In this document: positions 28,096 to 37,559 of the stretch, in pieces | How positions within the stretch are numbered: the stretch's first letter is position 1 | How the letters are laid out: the number at the start of each line of letters is the position of its first letter | Source of the DNA: Phenylobacterium sp. | GTDB lineage: Bacteria; Pseudomonadota; Alphaproteobacteria; Caulobacterales; Caulobacteraceae | Assembly (NCBI RefSeq): GCF_004297125.1 | Contig: NZ_SCVD01000033.1 | Coordinates: 1 to 64,000 of the forward strand | DNA length: 64,000 bases | Direction of reading: 5' to 3' | The notes under the pieces: generated by a model | What the model was told of the DNA's origin: nothing | Database searches by the model: none | The model's input: only the letters and a program-made list of their open reading frames with translations | Position numbers and translations under genes: made by a program

Positions 28096-28182
28096 CCCCG
28101 GACTCTGGGGGCGCAAGGCCGCTGCCGCAAGCGCCCCATCGTCACAGAGGGGAATTTGCCGGTCGAATGCGGACGCCAGGCG

Positions 28183-29856
28183 CTACATGTTCGGGTAGTT
28201 CGGCCCGTCTCCGCCCTGCGGCGTCGTCCAGTCGATGTTCTGCGACGGATCCTTGATGTCGCAGGTCTTGCAGTGGACGCAGTTCTGGAAGTTGATCTGG
28301 AACTTCGGGTTCTGGCCGGCCTCGTCGTACAGCACCTCGTAGACCCCCGCCGGGCAGTAAAGCCGCGCGGGCTCGCCATACTTGGGAAGGTTCACAGAGA
28401 TCGGGATCGAGGCGTCGCGCAGGTGCAGGTGCGCCGGCTGGCTCTCGTCGTGGTTGGTCGAGGACAGGAAGACGCTGGAGAGCTTGTCGAAGCTCAGCAC
28501 GCCGTCCGGCTTCGGATAGACGATCGGCTGGTAGTCCTTGGCGCCGCCGGTGGCCTCGGCGTCGCTCTTGCCGTGCTTCAGGGTGCCGAAGAACGAGAAG
28601 CCGCCCAGCAGGTGGGTGGTCCACATCTCGAACATGCCGACGGCCCCGCCCAGCTTGGTGCCCAGCTTCGACAGGAGCGGCTTGGCGTTGCGGACGACAT
28701 GCAGCTCCTTCCGGAGCCACGACTTGTCGAAGGCGTCCTTGTATTCGCTGAGCTCGTCCCCCGAGCGGCCGGCTTGGATGGCGTGGAACGCCGCCTCGGC
28801 GGCCATGATGCCGCTTTTGATCGCCGCGTGGCTGCCCTTGATCCGGGGTACGTTCACGAACCCCGCGCTGTCGCCCAGCAGCACGCCGCCGGGGAAGTAG
28901 AGCTTCGGGATCGACTGCAGGCCGCCTTCGCTGATGGCGCGGGCGCCATAGGCGATGCGCTTGCCGCCCTCGAGGTGCTTGGCCACCTCCGGGTGGTGCT
29001 TGAAGCGCTGGAACTCGTCGAAGGGCGACAGCCAGGGGTTCTTGTAGCCCAGGTGCGTCACGTACCCGATGGCCACCAGGTTGTCGCCGAAGTGGTACAT
29101 GAAGCTGCCGCCGCCCGACTTGTCGTCCAGTGGCCAGCCGGTGGTGTGGGTGGCGAGGCCGGGTGTGAACACGGCGTCCGGGACCTGCCACAGCTCCTTG
29201 ATGCCCAGGCCGTACTTCTCGACGTCGGCGTCCTTGCCGAGCGCGTATTTCTTGCGCAGCACCTTGGCCAGCGAACCGCGCACGCCCTCGCCGATGAACA
29301 CGTACTTGCCGCGCAACTCCATGCCGGGCTCGTAACTGGGGCCCGGCTTGCCGTCCTTGCCCAGGCCGAACTCGCCGGCGACCACGCCGACCAGCGTCTC
29401 GCCCTCGAACACCGGGGCCGAGGCCGCCATGCCCGGATAGACCTCGACGCCCAGGCCCTCGGCCTGGCCGGCCAGCCAGCGGCAGACGTTGCCCAGCGAG
29501 GCGATGTAGTTGCCGTGGTTGTTCATGAAGGGCGGCATCGCCCACATCGGCAGCTCCAGGCTGCCCTGCGGACCCAGCAGGATGAACTGGTCCTTGGTGA
29601 CCGGCGTCTCCAGCGGCGCGCCCAGCTCCTTCCAGTTGGGCAGCAGTTCGGCGAGGCCCTTGGGGTCGATCACCGCGCCCGAAAGGATGTGCGCGCCCAC
29701 CTCGGCGCCCTTCTCCACCACCGCCACGGTGATGTCGGGCGAGAGCTGCTTCAGCCGGATCGCGGCGGCCAGGCCGGACGGGCCGGCGCCCACGATGACG
29801 ACGTCGTACTCCATGGCCTCGCGTTGGATCGCTTCCTGGCCGACGTCCTCGCTCAT
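28183..29856 (-). CDS. etfD: Electron transfer flavoprotein-ubiquinone oxidoreductase
   Basis: A 557-residue inner-membrane-associated flavoprotein that passes electrons from ETF to ubiquinone, needed for beta-oxidation and amino acid breakdown. The FAD dinucleotide fold is VVIVGAGPSGLAAAIRL (about 19-35). The ubiquinone-binding region includes HTTGWPLD. The C-terminal 4Fe-4S cluster cysteines are in RLYCPAG and NCVHCKTCDIKDP. Start ATG 29856 follows AAGGGGA. It appears monocistronic. Confidence 0.97.
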   Translation of the reverse strand: MSEDVGQEAIQREAMEYDVVIVGAGPSGLAAAIRLKQLSPDITVAVVEKGAEVGAHILSGAVIDPKGLAELLPNWKELGAPLETPVTKDQFILLGPQGSLELPMWAMPPFMNNHGNYIASLGNVCRWLAGQAEGLGVEVYPGMAASAPVFEGETLVGVVAGEFGLGKDGKPGPSYEPGMELRGKYVFIGEGVRGSLAKVLRKKYALGKDADVEKYGLGIKELWQVPDAVFTPGLATHTTGWPLDDKSGGGSFMYHFGDNLVAIGYVTHLGYKNPWLSPFDEFQRFKHHPEVAKHLEGGKRIAYGARAISEGGLQSIPKLYFPGGVLLGDSAGFVNVPRIKGSHAAIKSGIMAAEAAFHAIQAGRSGDELSEYKDAFDKSWLRKELHVVRNAKPLLSKLGTKLGGAVGMFEMWTTHLLGGFSFFGTLKHGKSDAEATGGAKDYQPIVYPKPDGVLSFDKLSSVFLSSTNHDESQPAHLHLRDASIPISVNLPKYGEPARLYCPAGVYEVLYDEAGQNPKFQINFQNCVHCKTCDIKDPSQNIDWTTPQGGDGPNYPNM

Positions 29857-29974
29857 CGCATTCCCCTTAAGCCCGTCGTCGGCCAGCCCCCTCGCCGACC
29901 GATGCTCGCGTTGTCGGGGTCTTATCGGGACGTCACGCCGGGGCGGTCAAGCGCGAAGGCGTCGCGGCGTTCGC

Positions 29975-31369
29975 TCAGTGGCGGCCCTCGACCACCAGCT
30001 TGACCCGCGCCCCGGGGCGCAGCGCCTCGCCGGGGTCCAGGGCGTTCAGCATCCGGAAGCGGCCGATCCGGTCGCTGTCGGGGGCCATGCGGGCGGCCAG
30101 CGACTCCGCCGTGTCGCCGGGGCGCACCTCGATGACGGCGATCCGGCGGCTGGAGGCCCCGTCGGCCTCGCGGTCCGAGAGGCGCCGGAACGAGTCGAAC
30201 ATCGGGTCGAACAGGCCGGCCTGGCCCGCCGGCGTCATGGCGATGAAGCTGTAGGCCTCGTCGCCGCCCAGGGAATAGGCCACGACCGTCAGGTCCACCG
30301 GCCGCCCGCCCGAAAACGCCCGCGCCGGCAGCACCACCGCCTCCAGGCCGTTGATCTTCGTGCGTTCCGCCTGGCCCGGCTCGTAGCGGCCGTTGCGGAC
30401 CACGCCCTTCAGGACCTCCCGGGCGTAGCCGTCGAGCTGCGTCGCGGTCGCCCGCCCGCCGGCGAACTCAGCCAGCGCGCCGCCCGCGCCGACGATCTTC
30501 ACCGCCTCGGGCTCATTCGACATCTGGAATCCGCGCGGCGCATCGAAACGGATGCCGAGCTGGGGATGAATGTAGGACCCGCCGCGCACGAAGCCTTGCA
30601 CGCCGTCGTCGCCATACGGCAGCCCGTCGATCGCGGTCAGGTAGCCTTGCTGGTCCAGCGTCAGGCCATCCCAGGCCGGCGACGTCGCGGCCTGGGCCGC
30701 CGCCCGCCGGATGCGGTCGGAGGTCAGCGGGTGGGTGCTGGCCCAGGGGGCCGCGTTACCCTCGGGCTTGCCGGCTTCGCGGGCGGTGAACGCCCCTTCC
30801 CTCTGCAGGTCGTCCAGCACACGCGTCAGGCCCTCGGGCGCGTAGCCGGCGGCCGGCAGGTACCCCAGCGCCAGGCTGTCGGCCTCGTACTCCTGGCTCC
30901 GCGAATAGCCGAGCGCGCCCAGCTTCGCGACGCGGCCGGCGACCTTGCCGGCGATGTCGGACTTGGTGGCCACGCCCACCAGCGCCGCGGCCAGGCTGCC
31001 CATCGTCTCCGTGTTCTGCTGGCGGAGGGCGTGGTTGGCGGCCACATGCCCCAGCTCGTGGCCCAGCACCGCGGCCAGCTCGGCCTCGGAGTTGACGATT
31101 CCCAGCAGGCCGCGGGTCACGTAGACGTAGCAGCCCGGCGGCGCGGTGAAGGCGTTCACCACCTCCGAGTTCACGACGGTGAAGACGCAGGACTGGCGCA
31201 GGCCGGCGGCCTGGGCCATCCGCTCGCCGATCCGCTGCACATAGTCGGCCTGGGGCCCGAGGTAGGTCCCGCCCAGCTCGGCGACCATCTGGCGGTGTTC
31301 GCGGGCGGGCTGGGCCAAGGCAGGCGCGGCGGAGAGCGCCAGCGCCGCGGCCAGGGCGAACCCCTTCAT
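29975..31369 (-). CDS. Periplasmic M48 metalloprotease
   Basis: A 464-residue exported protease. The signal peptide is MKGFALAAALALSAAPALA. The zinc motif HELGHVAANH (HExxH type) and downstream EYEADSLALGYL with the third ligand define peptidase family M48, like E. coli BepA/YfgC, which removes misassembled outer-membrane proteins. In place of the BepA TPR domain there is a C-terminal region of about 200 residues, ending in VIEVRPGDTAESLAARMAPD, which looks like a LysM-type peptidoglycan-binding repeat. The start is set at the ATG beginning the signal peptide. Confidence 0.92.
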   Translation of the reverse strand: MKGFALAAALALSAAPALAQPAREHRQMVAELGGTYLGPQADYVQRIGERMAQAAGLRQSCVFTVVNSEVVNAFTAPPGCYVYVTRGLLGIVNSEAELAAVLGHELGHVAANHALRQQNTETMGSLAAALVGVATKSDIAGKVAGRVAKLGALGYSRSQEYEADSLALGYLPAAGYAPEGLTRVLDDLQREGAFTAREAGKPEGNAAPWASTHPLTSDRIRRAAAQAATSPAWDGLTLDQQGYLTAIDGLPYGDDGVQGFVRGGSYIHPQLGIRFDAPRGFQMSNEPEAVKIVGAGGALAEFAGGRATATQLDGYAREVLKGVVRNGRYEPGQAERTKINGLEAVVLPARAFSGGRPVDLTVVAYSLGGDEAYSFIAMTPAGQAGLFDPMFDSFRRLSDREADGASSRRIAVIEVRPGDTAESLAARMAPDSDRIGRFRMLNALDPGEALRPGARVKLVVEGRH

Positions 31370-31451
31370 CGCATCTCTCCCCATTCCGGGCTGACAAGCC
31401 CGCGCCGACGCGCCAAGAGTGGACCAAGCCTCATTTGGAGTGAACCGGGGA

Positions 31452-32285
31452 ATGTCGGCGGCCGCCGAAGCCACCAACGCCGCTGTCGCCGAGAGCCTGC
31501 TGGCCTTCTGGGCCGACGCGGGCGTGGACGCCATGCTGCTGGACGAGGCCGTCGACCGGATCGAGGCCGGCAAGGTGATGCCGCCCGTGCGGCCCGCCGC
31601 GCCGGTCGCCCCCCTCGCCGCCGTCGCCTCGCCGCGCTTGGGGGCTGGCCAAGCCGACATCTCGGCCGCCGTGGCCCAGGCCCAGCAGCTGGCCGCGGCC
31701 GCTCAGGGCCTCGAGGCCCTGGTCGCCGCGATCGCCGCTTTCGAGGGCTGCCCGCTGCGCTTCGAGGGCGCCGCCACCAAGGCCGTGGTCTATCGCGGCG
31801 ACCCGAAGGCGCCGCTGCTGGTCATCGGCGAAGGCCCCGGCGCCGACGAGGACGCCCGCGGCGAACCCTTCGTCGGCCGGGCGGGAAAGCTGCTGGACCG
31901 GATGCTGGCCGCCGCCGGCCTGACCGACCGGGTGCTCATCACCAACACCGTCTTCTGGCGGCCCCCCGGCAACCGCACGCCCACCCCCGCCGAGCAGGCG
32001 ATCTGCGCGCCGTTCCTCGAGCGGATCATCCAACTCGTCCAACCCAAGATGCTGCTGCTGGCCGGCGGCGCGTCGGCGAAGTCGATCCTGAAGCGCGAGG
32101 AAGGCATCCTGTCCCTGCGCGGGCGCTGGTTCGAATGGCGCTCTGCGGACGGTTCGCTGGAGCTGCCCGCCATGCCCACCCTGCACCCTGCCTTCCTGCT
32201 GCGGCAGCCCGCTGCGAAGAAGCGGGCGTGGAACGACCTGCTGACGCTCACGGAAAGGCTTGATCGTCCGGACAGGCCCCTCTAG
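31452..32285 (+). CDS. Uracil-DNA glycosylase, family 4-like
   Basis: A 277-residue DNA repair enzyme that removes uracil from DNA. Motif A is GEGPGADEDARGEPFVG and motif B is TLHPAFLLRQ; TNTVFWRPPGNRTPT is also typical of family 4. An extra N-terminal region (about 1-85, alanine-rich) precedes the domain. Only two cysteines exist (GCPLR and AICAPF), so the four-cysteine iron-sulfur cluster of classical family 4 enzymes cannot form in the usual way. The start is ATG 31452; the frame opens earlier with GTG at 31419. Confidence 0.88.
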   Translation: MSAAAEATNAAVAESLLAFWADAGVDAMLLDEAVDRIEAGKVMPPVRPAAPVAPLAAVASPRLGAGQADISAAVAQAQQLAAAAQGLEALVAAIAAFEGCPLRFEGAATKAVVYRGDPKAPLLVIGEGPGADEDARGEPFVGRAGKLLDRMLAAAGLTDRVLITNTVFWRPPGNRTPTPAEQAICAPFLERIIQLVQPKMLLLAGGASAKSILKREEGILSLRGRWFEWRSADGSLELPAMPTLHPAFLLRQPAAKKRAWNDLLTLTERLDRPDRPL

Positions 32286-32360
32286 CTTCGCTGGCTGGGA
32301 CTCAGAGAAAAAGGGGTCCGCGTTCAACAGACGTTAGTTCTGTCCGCGGATATAGACGGC

Positions 32361-33959
32361 ATGACGCTCGAACAGCGCCTGCGCGTCGGGGTATTGTCCC
32401 TCGTCGCCGCCGCCTCGGTCGCCAGCTCTGCTGCGGCCGGATCGCCGAAGGCCCTCTCCGATACCGACGCACGCGCCTATGCCGCCGCCTTCCAGGCCGT
32501 TGAGCAGGGCGATTTCCTGGGCGCCCAGATCGAGGCCGCGCCGATCCAGGATCGGTCGCTGGACGGCTACCTGTCGTTCCGCGCCCTGATGCACCCGACG
32601 GCGCACAAGGCCAGTTTCCAGGAGCTGTCGAGCTGGCTGGCCAAGTTCCGCGACCTGCCGCTGGCCGACCGTGTCTTCTCGCTGGCCGCCAAGCGCCAGC
32701 CCGCCGAGGCCGTGACCCTGCCCCGCCCCGAAGTGGCCCTGCAGGACACCGCCCGCAGCGAAATCACCCGCCCGGCCCGTGAGGCCTTCTATTCCGGCGA
32801 TGCGCGCACCGCCTTCCAGCTCGCCGTGAACGTGGGCGAGCGCTGGATCGCCGGCCTCGCCGCTTGGCGCCTGCAGGACTACGGTCAGGCCCACGACTAT
32901 TTCGCCCAGGTCGCCCGCGACGAGGAACAGGACCCCTGGCTGCGTTCGGCCGGCGCCTACTGGGCCGCCCGCTCCGCCGTCGCCATGGGCGACACGGCCA
33001 CCGCCCAGGCCTTCCTGCGCCTCGCGGCCCAGGCCCCGCAGACCTTCTACGGCATGATCGCCGAGCGCCAGGTGCTGATGACCTCGGCCCAGGCCGGCGC
33101 CGGCCTCATGACCCTGGCCGCCTTCCGGGCGCCGGAACCGGCGGCCCCACGTCTCCTCGACAATGAGCCGCGCGCCCACCGCGCCTCGGCCCTGGCCCAG
33201 ATCGGCCGCCTGGACGAGGCGCGTCAGGAACTTCGCGCCGGCCTCGCCCTGGCCCGCACCGGCGACGAGCGCAAGGCCTGGACCGCCCTGCTCACCTCGC
33301 TGGGCCCCGCGGCCGGCCCCGGCGCCCAGCGCCCGCAATACCTCTCGCTGGGCGACTACCAGGCCCCGCCGCTCGAGCCCAAGGACGGCTTCACGGTCGA
33401 TAAGGCCCTGGTCTACGCGATCGTGCGCCAGGAAAGCGCCTTCAACCCCATGGCGGTCTCGCCGGTGGGCGCGATGGGCCTGATGCAGCTCATGCCCGCC
33501 TCGGCCGCCCTGGCGACCGGCGACAACACCTATCGCAAGCGGCCCAAGGTGCTCTTCAACGCGTCGACCAACCTGCGGGCCGGCCAGGACTACCTGAGCT
33601 ACCTGATGGACCGCGGCGTCGGCGGCGACATCCTGCACGTGGTCGCGGCCTACAACGCCGGCCCCGGCGCGGTGCTGAAGACCACCGCCATGGTCGGCCA
33701 GGACGATCCGCTGCTGACCATCGAGTGCCTGCCGGCGCTGGAGACCCGCAACTACGTCGAGAAGGTCATGACGGCCTACTGGACCTACAAGCGGATGTTC
33801 GGCGAGGAGACCCGCACCCTGGACGCCTTGGCCGGCGGCGCGCGCCGCATCGACGTGCGCCTGGACCTAGCCAATCCGCCGGGCGCGCAGCCCCAGGTCG
33901 CGTCTGAGACGCTGCAGGTCGGCGCCGCGGCGACCCTCCAGGCGGCCGCGTTCGACTAG
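32361..33959 (+). CDS. Soluble lytic murein transglycosylase
   Basis: A 532-residue exported cell-wall enzyme of the Slt70 type. A signal peptide (about 1-26) is followed by a helical superhelix (about 40-310) with repeated TPR-like units, then a lysozyme-like SLT domain (about 345-480). In that domain RQESAFNPMAVSPVGAMGLMQLMP contains the catalytic glutamate and AAYNAGPGAV is the second signature. It cleaves glycan strands to form 1,6-anhydromuramic ends. The last 93 bases overlap the convergent gene. Confidence 0.93.
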   Translation: MTLEQRLRVGVLSLVAAASVASSAAAGSPKALSDTDARAYAAAFQAVEQGDFLGAQIEAAPIQDRSLDGYLSFRALMHPTAHKASFQELSSWLAKFRDLPLADRVFSLAAKRQPAEAVTLPRPEVALQDTARSEITRPAREAFYSGDARTAFQLAVNVGERWIAGLAAWRLQDYGQAHDYFAQVARDEEQDPWLRSAGAYWAARSAVAMGDTATAQAFLRLAAQAPQTFYGMIAERQVLMTSAQAGAGLMTLAAFRAPEPAAPRLLDNEPRAHRASALAQIGRLDEARQELRAGLALARTGDERKAWTALLTSLGPAAGPGAQRPQYLSLGDYQAPPLEPKDGFTVDKALVYAIVRQESAFNPMAVSPVGAMGLMQLMPASAALATGDNTYRKRPKVLFNASTNLRAGQDYLSYLMDRGVGGDILHVVAAYNAGPGAVLKTTAMVGQDDPLLTIECLPALETRNYVEKVMTAYWTYKRMFGEETRTLDALAGGARRIDVRLDLANPPGAQPQVASETLQVGAAATLQAAAFD

Positions 33960-34328
33960 CACGCCGAAGGGCCGGCGGCCGAACAGGCCGCCTTCCGCCA
34001 GGCCCGTCACCACCGCCGGCTCCGCCCCGCGCGTCAGATGGCCGCCCAGGGATCGTATCCACCCATCCCGCAGCCGGAAGTCCGCCGGCAGGATCAGCAG
34101 CTGGTCCGCCCGCGCCGCCGCCCCCGCCGCCTCGATGGTCGGGTGGGCCTCCGCGCCCATGTCCTCGCAAAGGTGGTCGATCCCCGGCTGATCCGCGGCC
34201 GCCACGATCAGCACCTGACGCACCAGGCCGTCCACGGCGCCGGCCGTCAGCTGCGCCAGCAGCCCCGGCAGCCCCTCGGCCTCGCCGCGCGCATCGATGA
34301 TCACTGAGAGCATGTCCCCGACAGACAT
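33867..34328 (-). CDS. Small glycosyltransferase-like protein
   Basis: A 153-residue protein resembling the nucleotide-binding half of a GT-A family 2 glycosyltransferase: MLSVIIDARGEAEGLPGLLAQL, QVLIVAAADQPG and LLILPADFRLRDGWI. The usual DxD acceptor and C-terminal half are missing or much changed, so it may be a short relative or inactive. ATG 34328 follows GGGGA; an earlier ATG lies at 34349. The 3' end runs 93 bases antisense into the lytic transglycosylase gene, which is unusual but both frames look coding. Confidence 0.65.
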   Translation of the reverse strand: MSVGDMLSVIIDARGEAEGLPGLLAQLTAGAVDGLVRQVLIVAAADQPGIDHLCEDMGAEAHPTIEAAGAAARADQLLILPADFRLRDGWIRSLGGHLTRGAEPAVVTGLAEGGLFGRRPFGVLVERGRLEGRRGADLQRLRRDLGLRARRIG

Positions 34329-34390
34329 TGGTTCCCCAGTGTAGGTCAAGAGTTCTTGTTTTGTTCCTATCGAGACATTAGGCTGCGCGG

Positions 34391-35479
34391 GTGTCGACCT
34401 TCACCCAGCAGCCCAAGACCGTCCGCGGCCGCGGCGCCCGCTCCAACGCCAGCGGCCGGTTCGAATCCCAGGCCCGCGAGGCCTTCGACGACGGCTGGAC
34501 GCTGGAGGACCCCGAACCTGGGCAGATCGAGACCACGGTCACGCCGGAGAAGGCCAAGGTCATCATCAGCCACAACGACAGCCCGGACGTAGGCTTCTCG
34601 GCCTCGATCAATCCCTACCGGGGTTGCGAGCATGGCTGCATCTACTGCTACGCCCGTCCGGCCCACGCCTACATGGGCCTTTCGCCGGGCCTGGATTTCG
34701 AATCCAAGCTGTTCTTCAAGCCGCACGCCGCCGAGCTGCTGGAGAAGGAGCTCTCCAAGGCCAGCTACAAGCCCGAATTCATCCACATCGGCGGCAACAC
34801 CGATCCCTATCAGCCGCAGGAAAGGACCCTGCGCGTCACCCGCGGCGTGATCGAGGTGCTGGTCCGCTTCCGCCACTCCTTCTCGGTGATCACCAAGTCG
34901 GCGCTGATCCTGCGCGACCTGGACCTGCTGGCCGAGGCGGCGGCCCTGGGCCTGACCCGGGTGGCGATCTCGATCACCAGCCTCGACCGCAAGCTGGCCC
35001 GCTCGATGGAGCCGCGCGCGGCGACGCCAGAGAAGCGGATCGACGCCGTGCGGAAACTCACCGGCGCGGGCGTGCCGGTGACGGTGATGTTCGCCCCCTG
35101 CATCCCCGGCCTGAACGACCACGAAATGGAGGCGGTGCTGGAGCGCGCCGCCCAGGCGGGCGCGTCCGGCGCGGGCTATGTGGCCCTGCGGCTGCCCCAC
35201 GAGATCAAGGACCTCTTCCGCGAGTGGCTGGAGACCGATCACCCGGACCGGGCGCGTCGCGTCATGTCCCTGGTCCGCCAGATGCGCGGCGGCAAGGACT
35301 ACGACGCCCAATGGGGCAGCCGCATGAAGGGCGAAGGCCCCCTCGCCGCCCTGATGGCCGCGCGCTTCAAGGCCGCCAAGGCCCGCTACGGCCTGGACCA
35401 GAACTGGGGGGCCCTGGACGCCGGCAAGTTCCGCGTGCCCCCCAGGCCCGGCGGCCAGTTGGACCTGTTCGGAGCGTGA
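34391..35479 (+). CDS. Radical SAM protein, PA0069/SplB-like
   Basis: A 362-residue radical SAM protein. The cluster-binding CxxxCxxC is in YRGCEHGCIYCYARPAHAYM (about residues 76-95). IHIGGNTDPYQPQE and later SITSLDRKLARSMEPRAATP are typical of the PA0069 family related to spore photoproduct lyase SplB. The substrate of this family is unknown. The start is GTG at 34391. It stands between two genes on the opposite strand with no clear operon partner. Confidence 0.92.
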   Translation: MSTFTQQPKTVRGRGARSNASGRFESQAREAFDDGWTLEDPEPGQIETTVTPEKAKVIISHNDSPDVGFSASINPYRGCEHGCIYCYARPAHAYMGLSPGLDFESKLFFKPHAAELLEKELSKASYKPEFIHIGGNTDPYQPQERTLRVTRGVIEVLVRFRHSFSVITKSALILRDLDLLAEAAALGLTRVAISITSLDRKLARSMEPRAATPEKRIDAVRKLTGAGVPVTVMFAPCIPGLNDHEMEAVLERAAQAGASGAGYVALRLPHEIKDLFREWLETDHPDRARRVMSLVRQMRGGKDYDAQWGSRMKGEGPLAALMAARFKAAKARYGLDQNWGALDAGKFRVPPRPGGQLDLFGA

Positions 35480-35487
35480 CGGGCAGC

Positions 35488-36780
35488 TTAGCGGTTGAAC
35501 ACCCCGACCAGCTCCACGTGCGGCGACCAGAGGAATTGGTCGACCGGCAGGAGGCGCTCCAGGACGAAGCCGGCGTCGATCAGGGTGCGCGCGTCGCGGG
35601 CGAAGGTGGCGGGGTTGCAGGACACGGCGATCACGCGGGACACGCCGGAGTTCGCCAGTTCGGTCGTCTGCTCGGCAGCGCCGGCGCGGGGCGGATCGAA
35701 GACAGCCACGTCGGTATGCCGCAGGTCGTGGACCAACAGCGGCCGGCGCGCCAGGTCGCGGGCCTCGGTGGTCACCCCCTTCAACCCCGGCGCGCCCGCC
35801 AGGGCGGAGGCGAGCGCGCCCACCGCCTCGGCGCTGAAGTCGGCCGCATGTACGGGCGCAACCTCGGCCAGGCGGAAGGTGAAGGTGCCGACGCCACAGA
35901 AGAGGTCGACGATCCGGTGCGCGCCGGCGGCGGCCTGGCCCACGAAGGCGGTCATCGCCGCCTCCGCGCCCGCCGTGGCCTGGAGGAAGGCGCCCGGCGG
36001 CAGGCTGACGCGGGCCGGTCCCAGCCGCACCTGCGGCATGCGGGCCATGTAGGCCATCTCGCCGCCCAGGGTGACGCGGGCGAAGTCCGCCTCGGCGGCC
36101 CGTTCGGCCAGCTGCATGCAGGCGTCGGCGGAGAGGCCGCCGCTCCGGGCTTCCACCCCGCTGATGTCGATGTCGAGGCCGGTGTCGGTGAGGGTGACGT
36201 GCAGGGTCGGCGCCGACTTCGGATGCTCGAACAGCGGCGCGGCCAAGCGCTTCAGCGCCGGGATCGCCGCCTGGAGCTGCGGATCGGCGATCGGGCAGAC
36301 GGCGATGTCGACCAGGTCCCAGGACTTGCGCGCCTTGTAGCCTAGCTTCGCGGCCTCGCGACCGCCCTTCCGGGCGTGCAGCGCCACACGGCGACGGGTT
36401 CCGGGGCCGGCGGCGAAGGCCGGCAGGATCTCGGTCTCGATCCGCTCTCGGGCCAGGGTGCGGACCAGGCGCTCGACCTTCCAGGCCAGATAGGGCTCAT
36501 GCGCCCAGTGCTGCAGCGCGCAACCGCCGCAGACACCGAAATGCGGACAGACGGGCTCGACCCGCTGGGGGCTCGCCTCCAGCACCTCCAGCAGTTCGCG
36601 GCGCTCGCCGGAGCCCTGCGCCCGCACGCGCTCGCCCGGCAGGGTGAAGGGCACGAAGACCGGACCGGGGGAGACGCCGTCGCCCTCTCCTCCCACCGAC
36701 TCAATGGAAAACTCCGCTGGCGGGCCGGGCGGCGGCCTGGGCTCGGGACGGCTCTGCGGCCGGCGTTTGGGATATCTCAT
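35488..36780 (-). CDS. RNA uridine 5-methyltransferase, RlmD/TrmA family
   Basis: A 430-residue SAM-dependent enzyme. A short TRAM-like RNA-binding region (about 25-70) is followed by an iron-sulfur site in CPHFGVCGGCALQHW. The SAM fold contains DLFCGVGTFTFRLAEV, FDPPRAGA and the catalytic cysteine in VSCNPATFARDA. Family members methylate U54 of tRNA or U747/U1939 of 23S rRNA; which applies here is not clear. The N-terminus is a basic proline-rich tail. Confidence 0.92.
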   Translation of the reverse strand: MRYPKRRPQSRPEPRPPPGPPAEFSIESVGGEGDGVSPGPVFVPFTLPGERVRAQGSGERRELLEVLEASPQRVEPVCPHFGVCGGCALQHWAHEPYLAWKVERLVRTLARERIETEILPAFAAGPGTRRRVALHARKGGREAAKLGYKARKSWDLVDIAVCPIADPQLQAAIPALKRLAAPLFEHPKSAPTLHVTLTDTGLDIDISGVEARSGGLSADACMQLAERAAEADFARVTLGGEMAYMARMPQVRLGPARVSLPPGAFLQATAGAEAAMTAFVGQAAAGAHRIVDLFCGVGTFTFRLAEVAPVHAADFSAEAVGALASALAGAPGLKGVTTEARDLARRPLLVHDLRHTDVAVFDPPRAGAAEQTTELANSGVSRVIAVSCNPATFARDARTLIDAGFVLERLLPVDQFLWSPHVELVGVFNR

Positions 36781-36924
36781 GCGCGCCCCATGGCGCGGGT
36801 CTTGGTTAAGTCAAAATGAACGAACATGAACGAGTTTCTCAACGACCGTTCAGGTTCGCCGCCGCATCTTGCCGCCAAGCGTCGCCGTAAAGCGGCCGAG
36901 AGCATCGAAATCGAGGGATACCGA

Positions 36925-37533
36925 ATGTCCACGCAGGTCACCATCGCCAAGGCCGCAGCCGCCGCGCTCGCCGGCGTGATCGCGCTGGGCGCGTGCGCTC
37001 CGGCGCTCGCCCAACCCGCGGGGTCCTACACCACCATGGGCTCCAACAGCTACAACTACGATCCCTGCCGCCGCGACGCCAACCAGCGCGGCACGGCCGG
37101 CGCCCTCATCGGCGGCGGCATGGGCGCGGTGATCGGCTCCAACGCCGCGGCGCGCAACGCCCGGACCGAAGGCGCCCTGCTGGGCGGCCTGCTGGGCGCC
37201 ATCGCCGGCGGCGTGGTCGGCAACAAGACCGCCGCCTGCACGCAGGGCCCGTCGCGCTACGACACCGCGGCCTTGCCGCCGCCTCCGCCGCCCGCGGCCG
37301 GCTCCAGCTACTACGAGCGCGACGCCTACGCCGACTCCGCTGCCGCCCAGGCCCGCGAGGACGCCTGGCGCGACGAGGCGCGGGCCGACCGTTACCGGGC
37401 CGCCGAGCGCCCGCCCGAGCCGGACGGCTGCACCCTGGCCGAAAGCCCGATCTACATGCCCGACGGCCGTACCCAGACCCGCTTCGTGCGCGTCTGCCGC
37501 GACGCGAACGGCAAGTACGCCGTCGTCGACTGA
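36925..37533 (+). CDS. Glycine-zipper envelope protein
   Basis: A 202-residue exported protein. Signal peptide about 1-31 (ALAGVIALGACAPALAQ; a lipobox-like Gly-Ala-Cys lies within). A glycine-zipper 2TM domain at about 55-98 (AGALIGGGMGAVIGSNAA, GALLGGLLGAIAGGVVGN) resembles the rickettsial 17-kDa surface antigen family. A Pro and charged linker leads to a conserved small C-terminal domain with two cysteines (DGCTLAESP, RVCRDA). ATG 36925 follows GAGGGA; the frame opens at 36826 but the upstream part does not look like coding sequence. Confidence 0.85.
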   Translation: MSTQVTIAKAAAAALAGVIALGACAPALAQPAGSYTTMGSNSYNYDPCRRDANQRGTAGALIGGGMGAVIGSNAAARNARTEGALLGGLLGAIAGGVVGNKTAACTQGPSRYDTAALPPPPPPAAGSSYYERDAYADSAAAQAREDAWRDEARADRYRAAERPPEPDGCTLAESPIYMPDGRTQTRFVRVCRDANGKYAVVD

Positions 37534-37559
37534 GCAAGCTCCAAGTCGAGTGTCTGCCT

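Noticed and set aside
26371..30003. Long plus-strand open frame across ispE, the TPR gene and etfD
   Set aside because: It is antisense to three recognisable genes and has the arginine/glycine/histidine-rich composition of a shadow frame.
29510..32263. Long plus-strand frame across the M48 protease gene
   Set aside because: Antisense to a protease with intact HELGH and signal peptide; no family features of its own.
36815..36832. GAAC repeats (GAACGAACATGAAC) as a LexA box
   Set aside because: Spacings are 0, 2 and 6 bases; none is the required 7.
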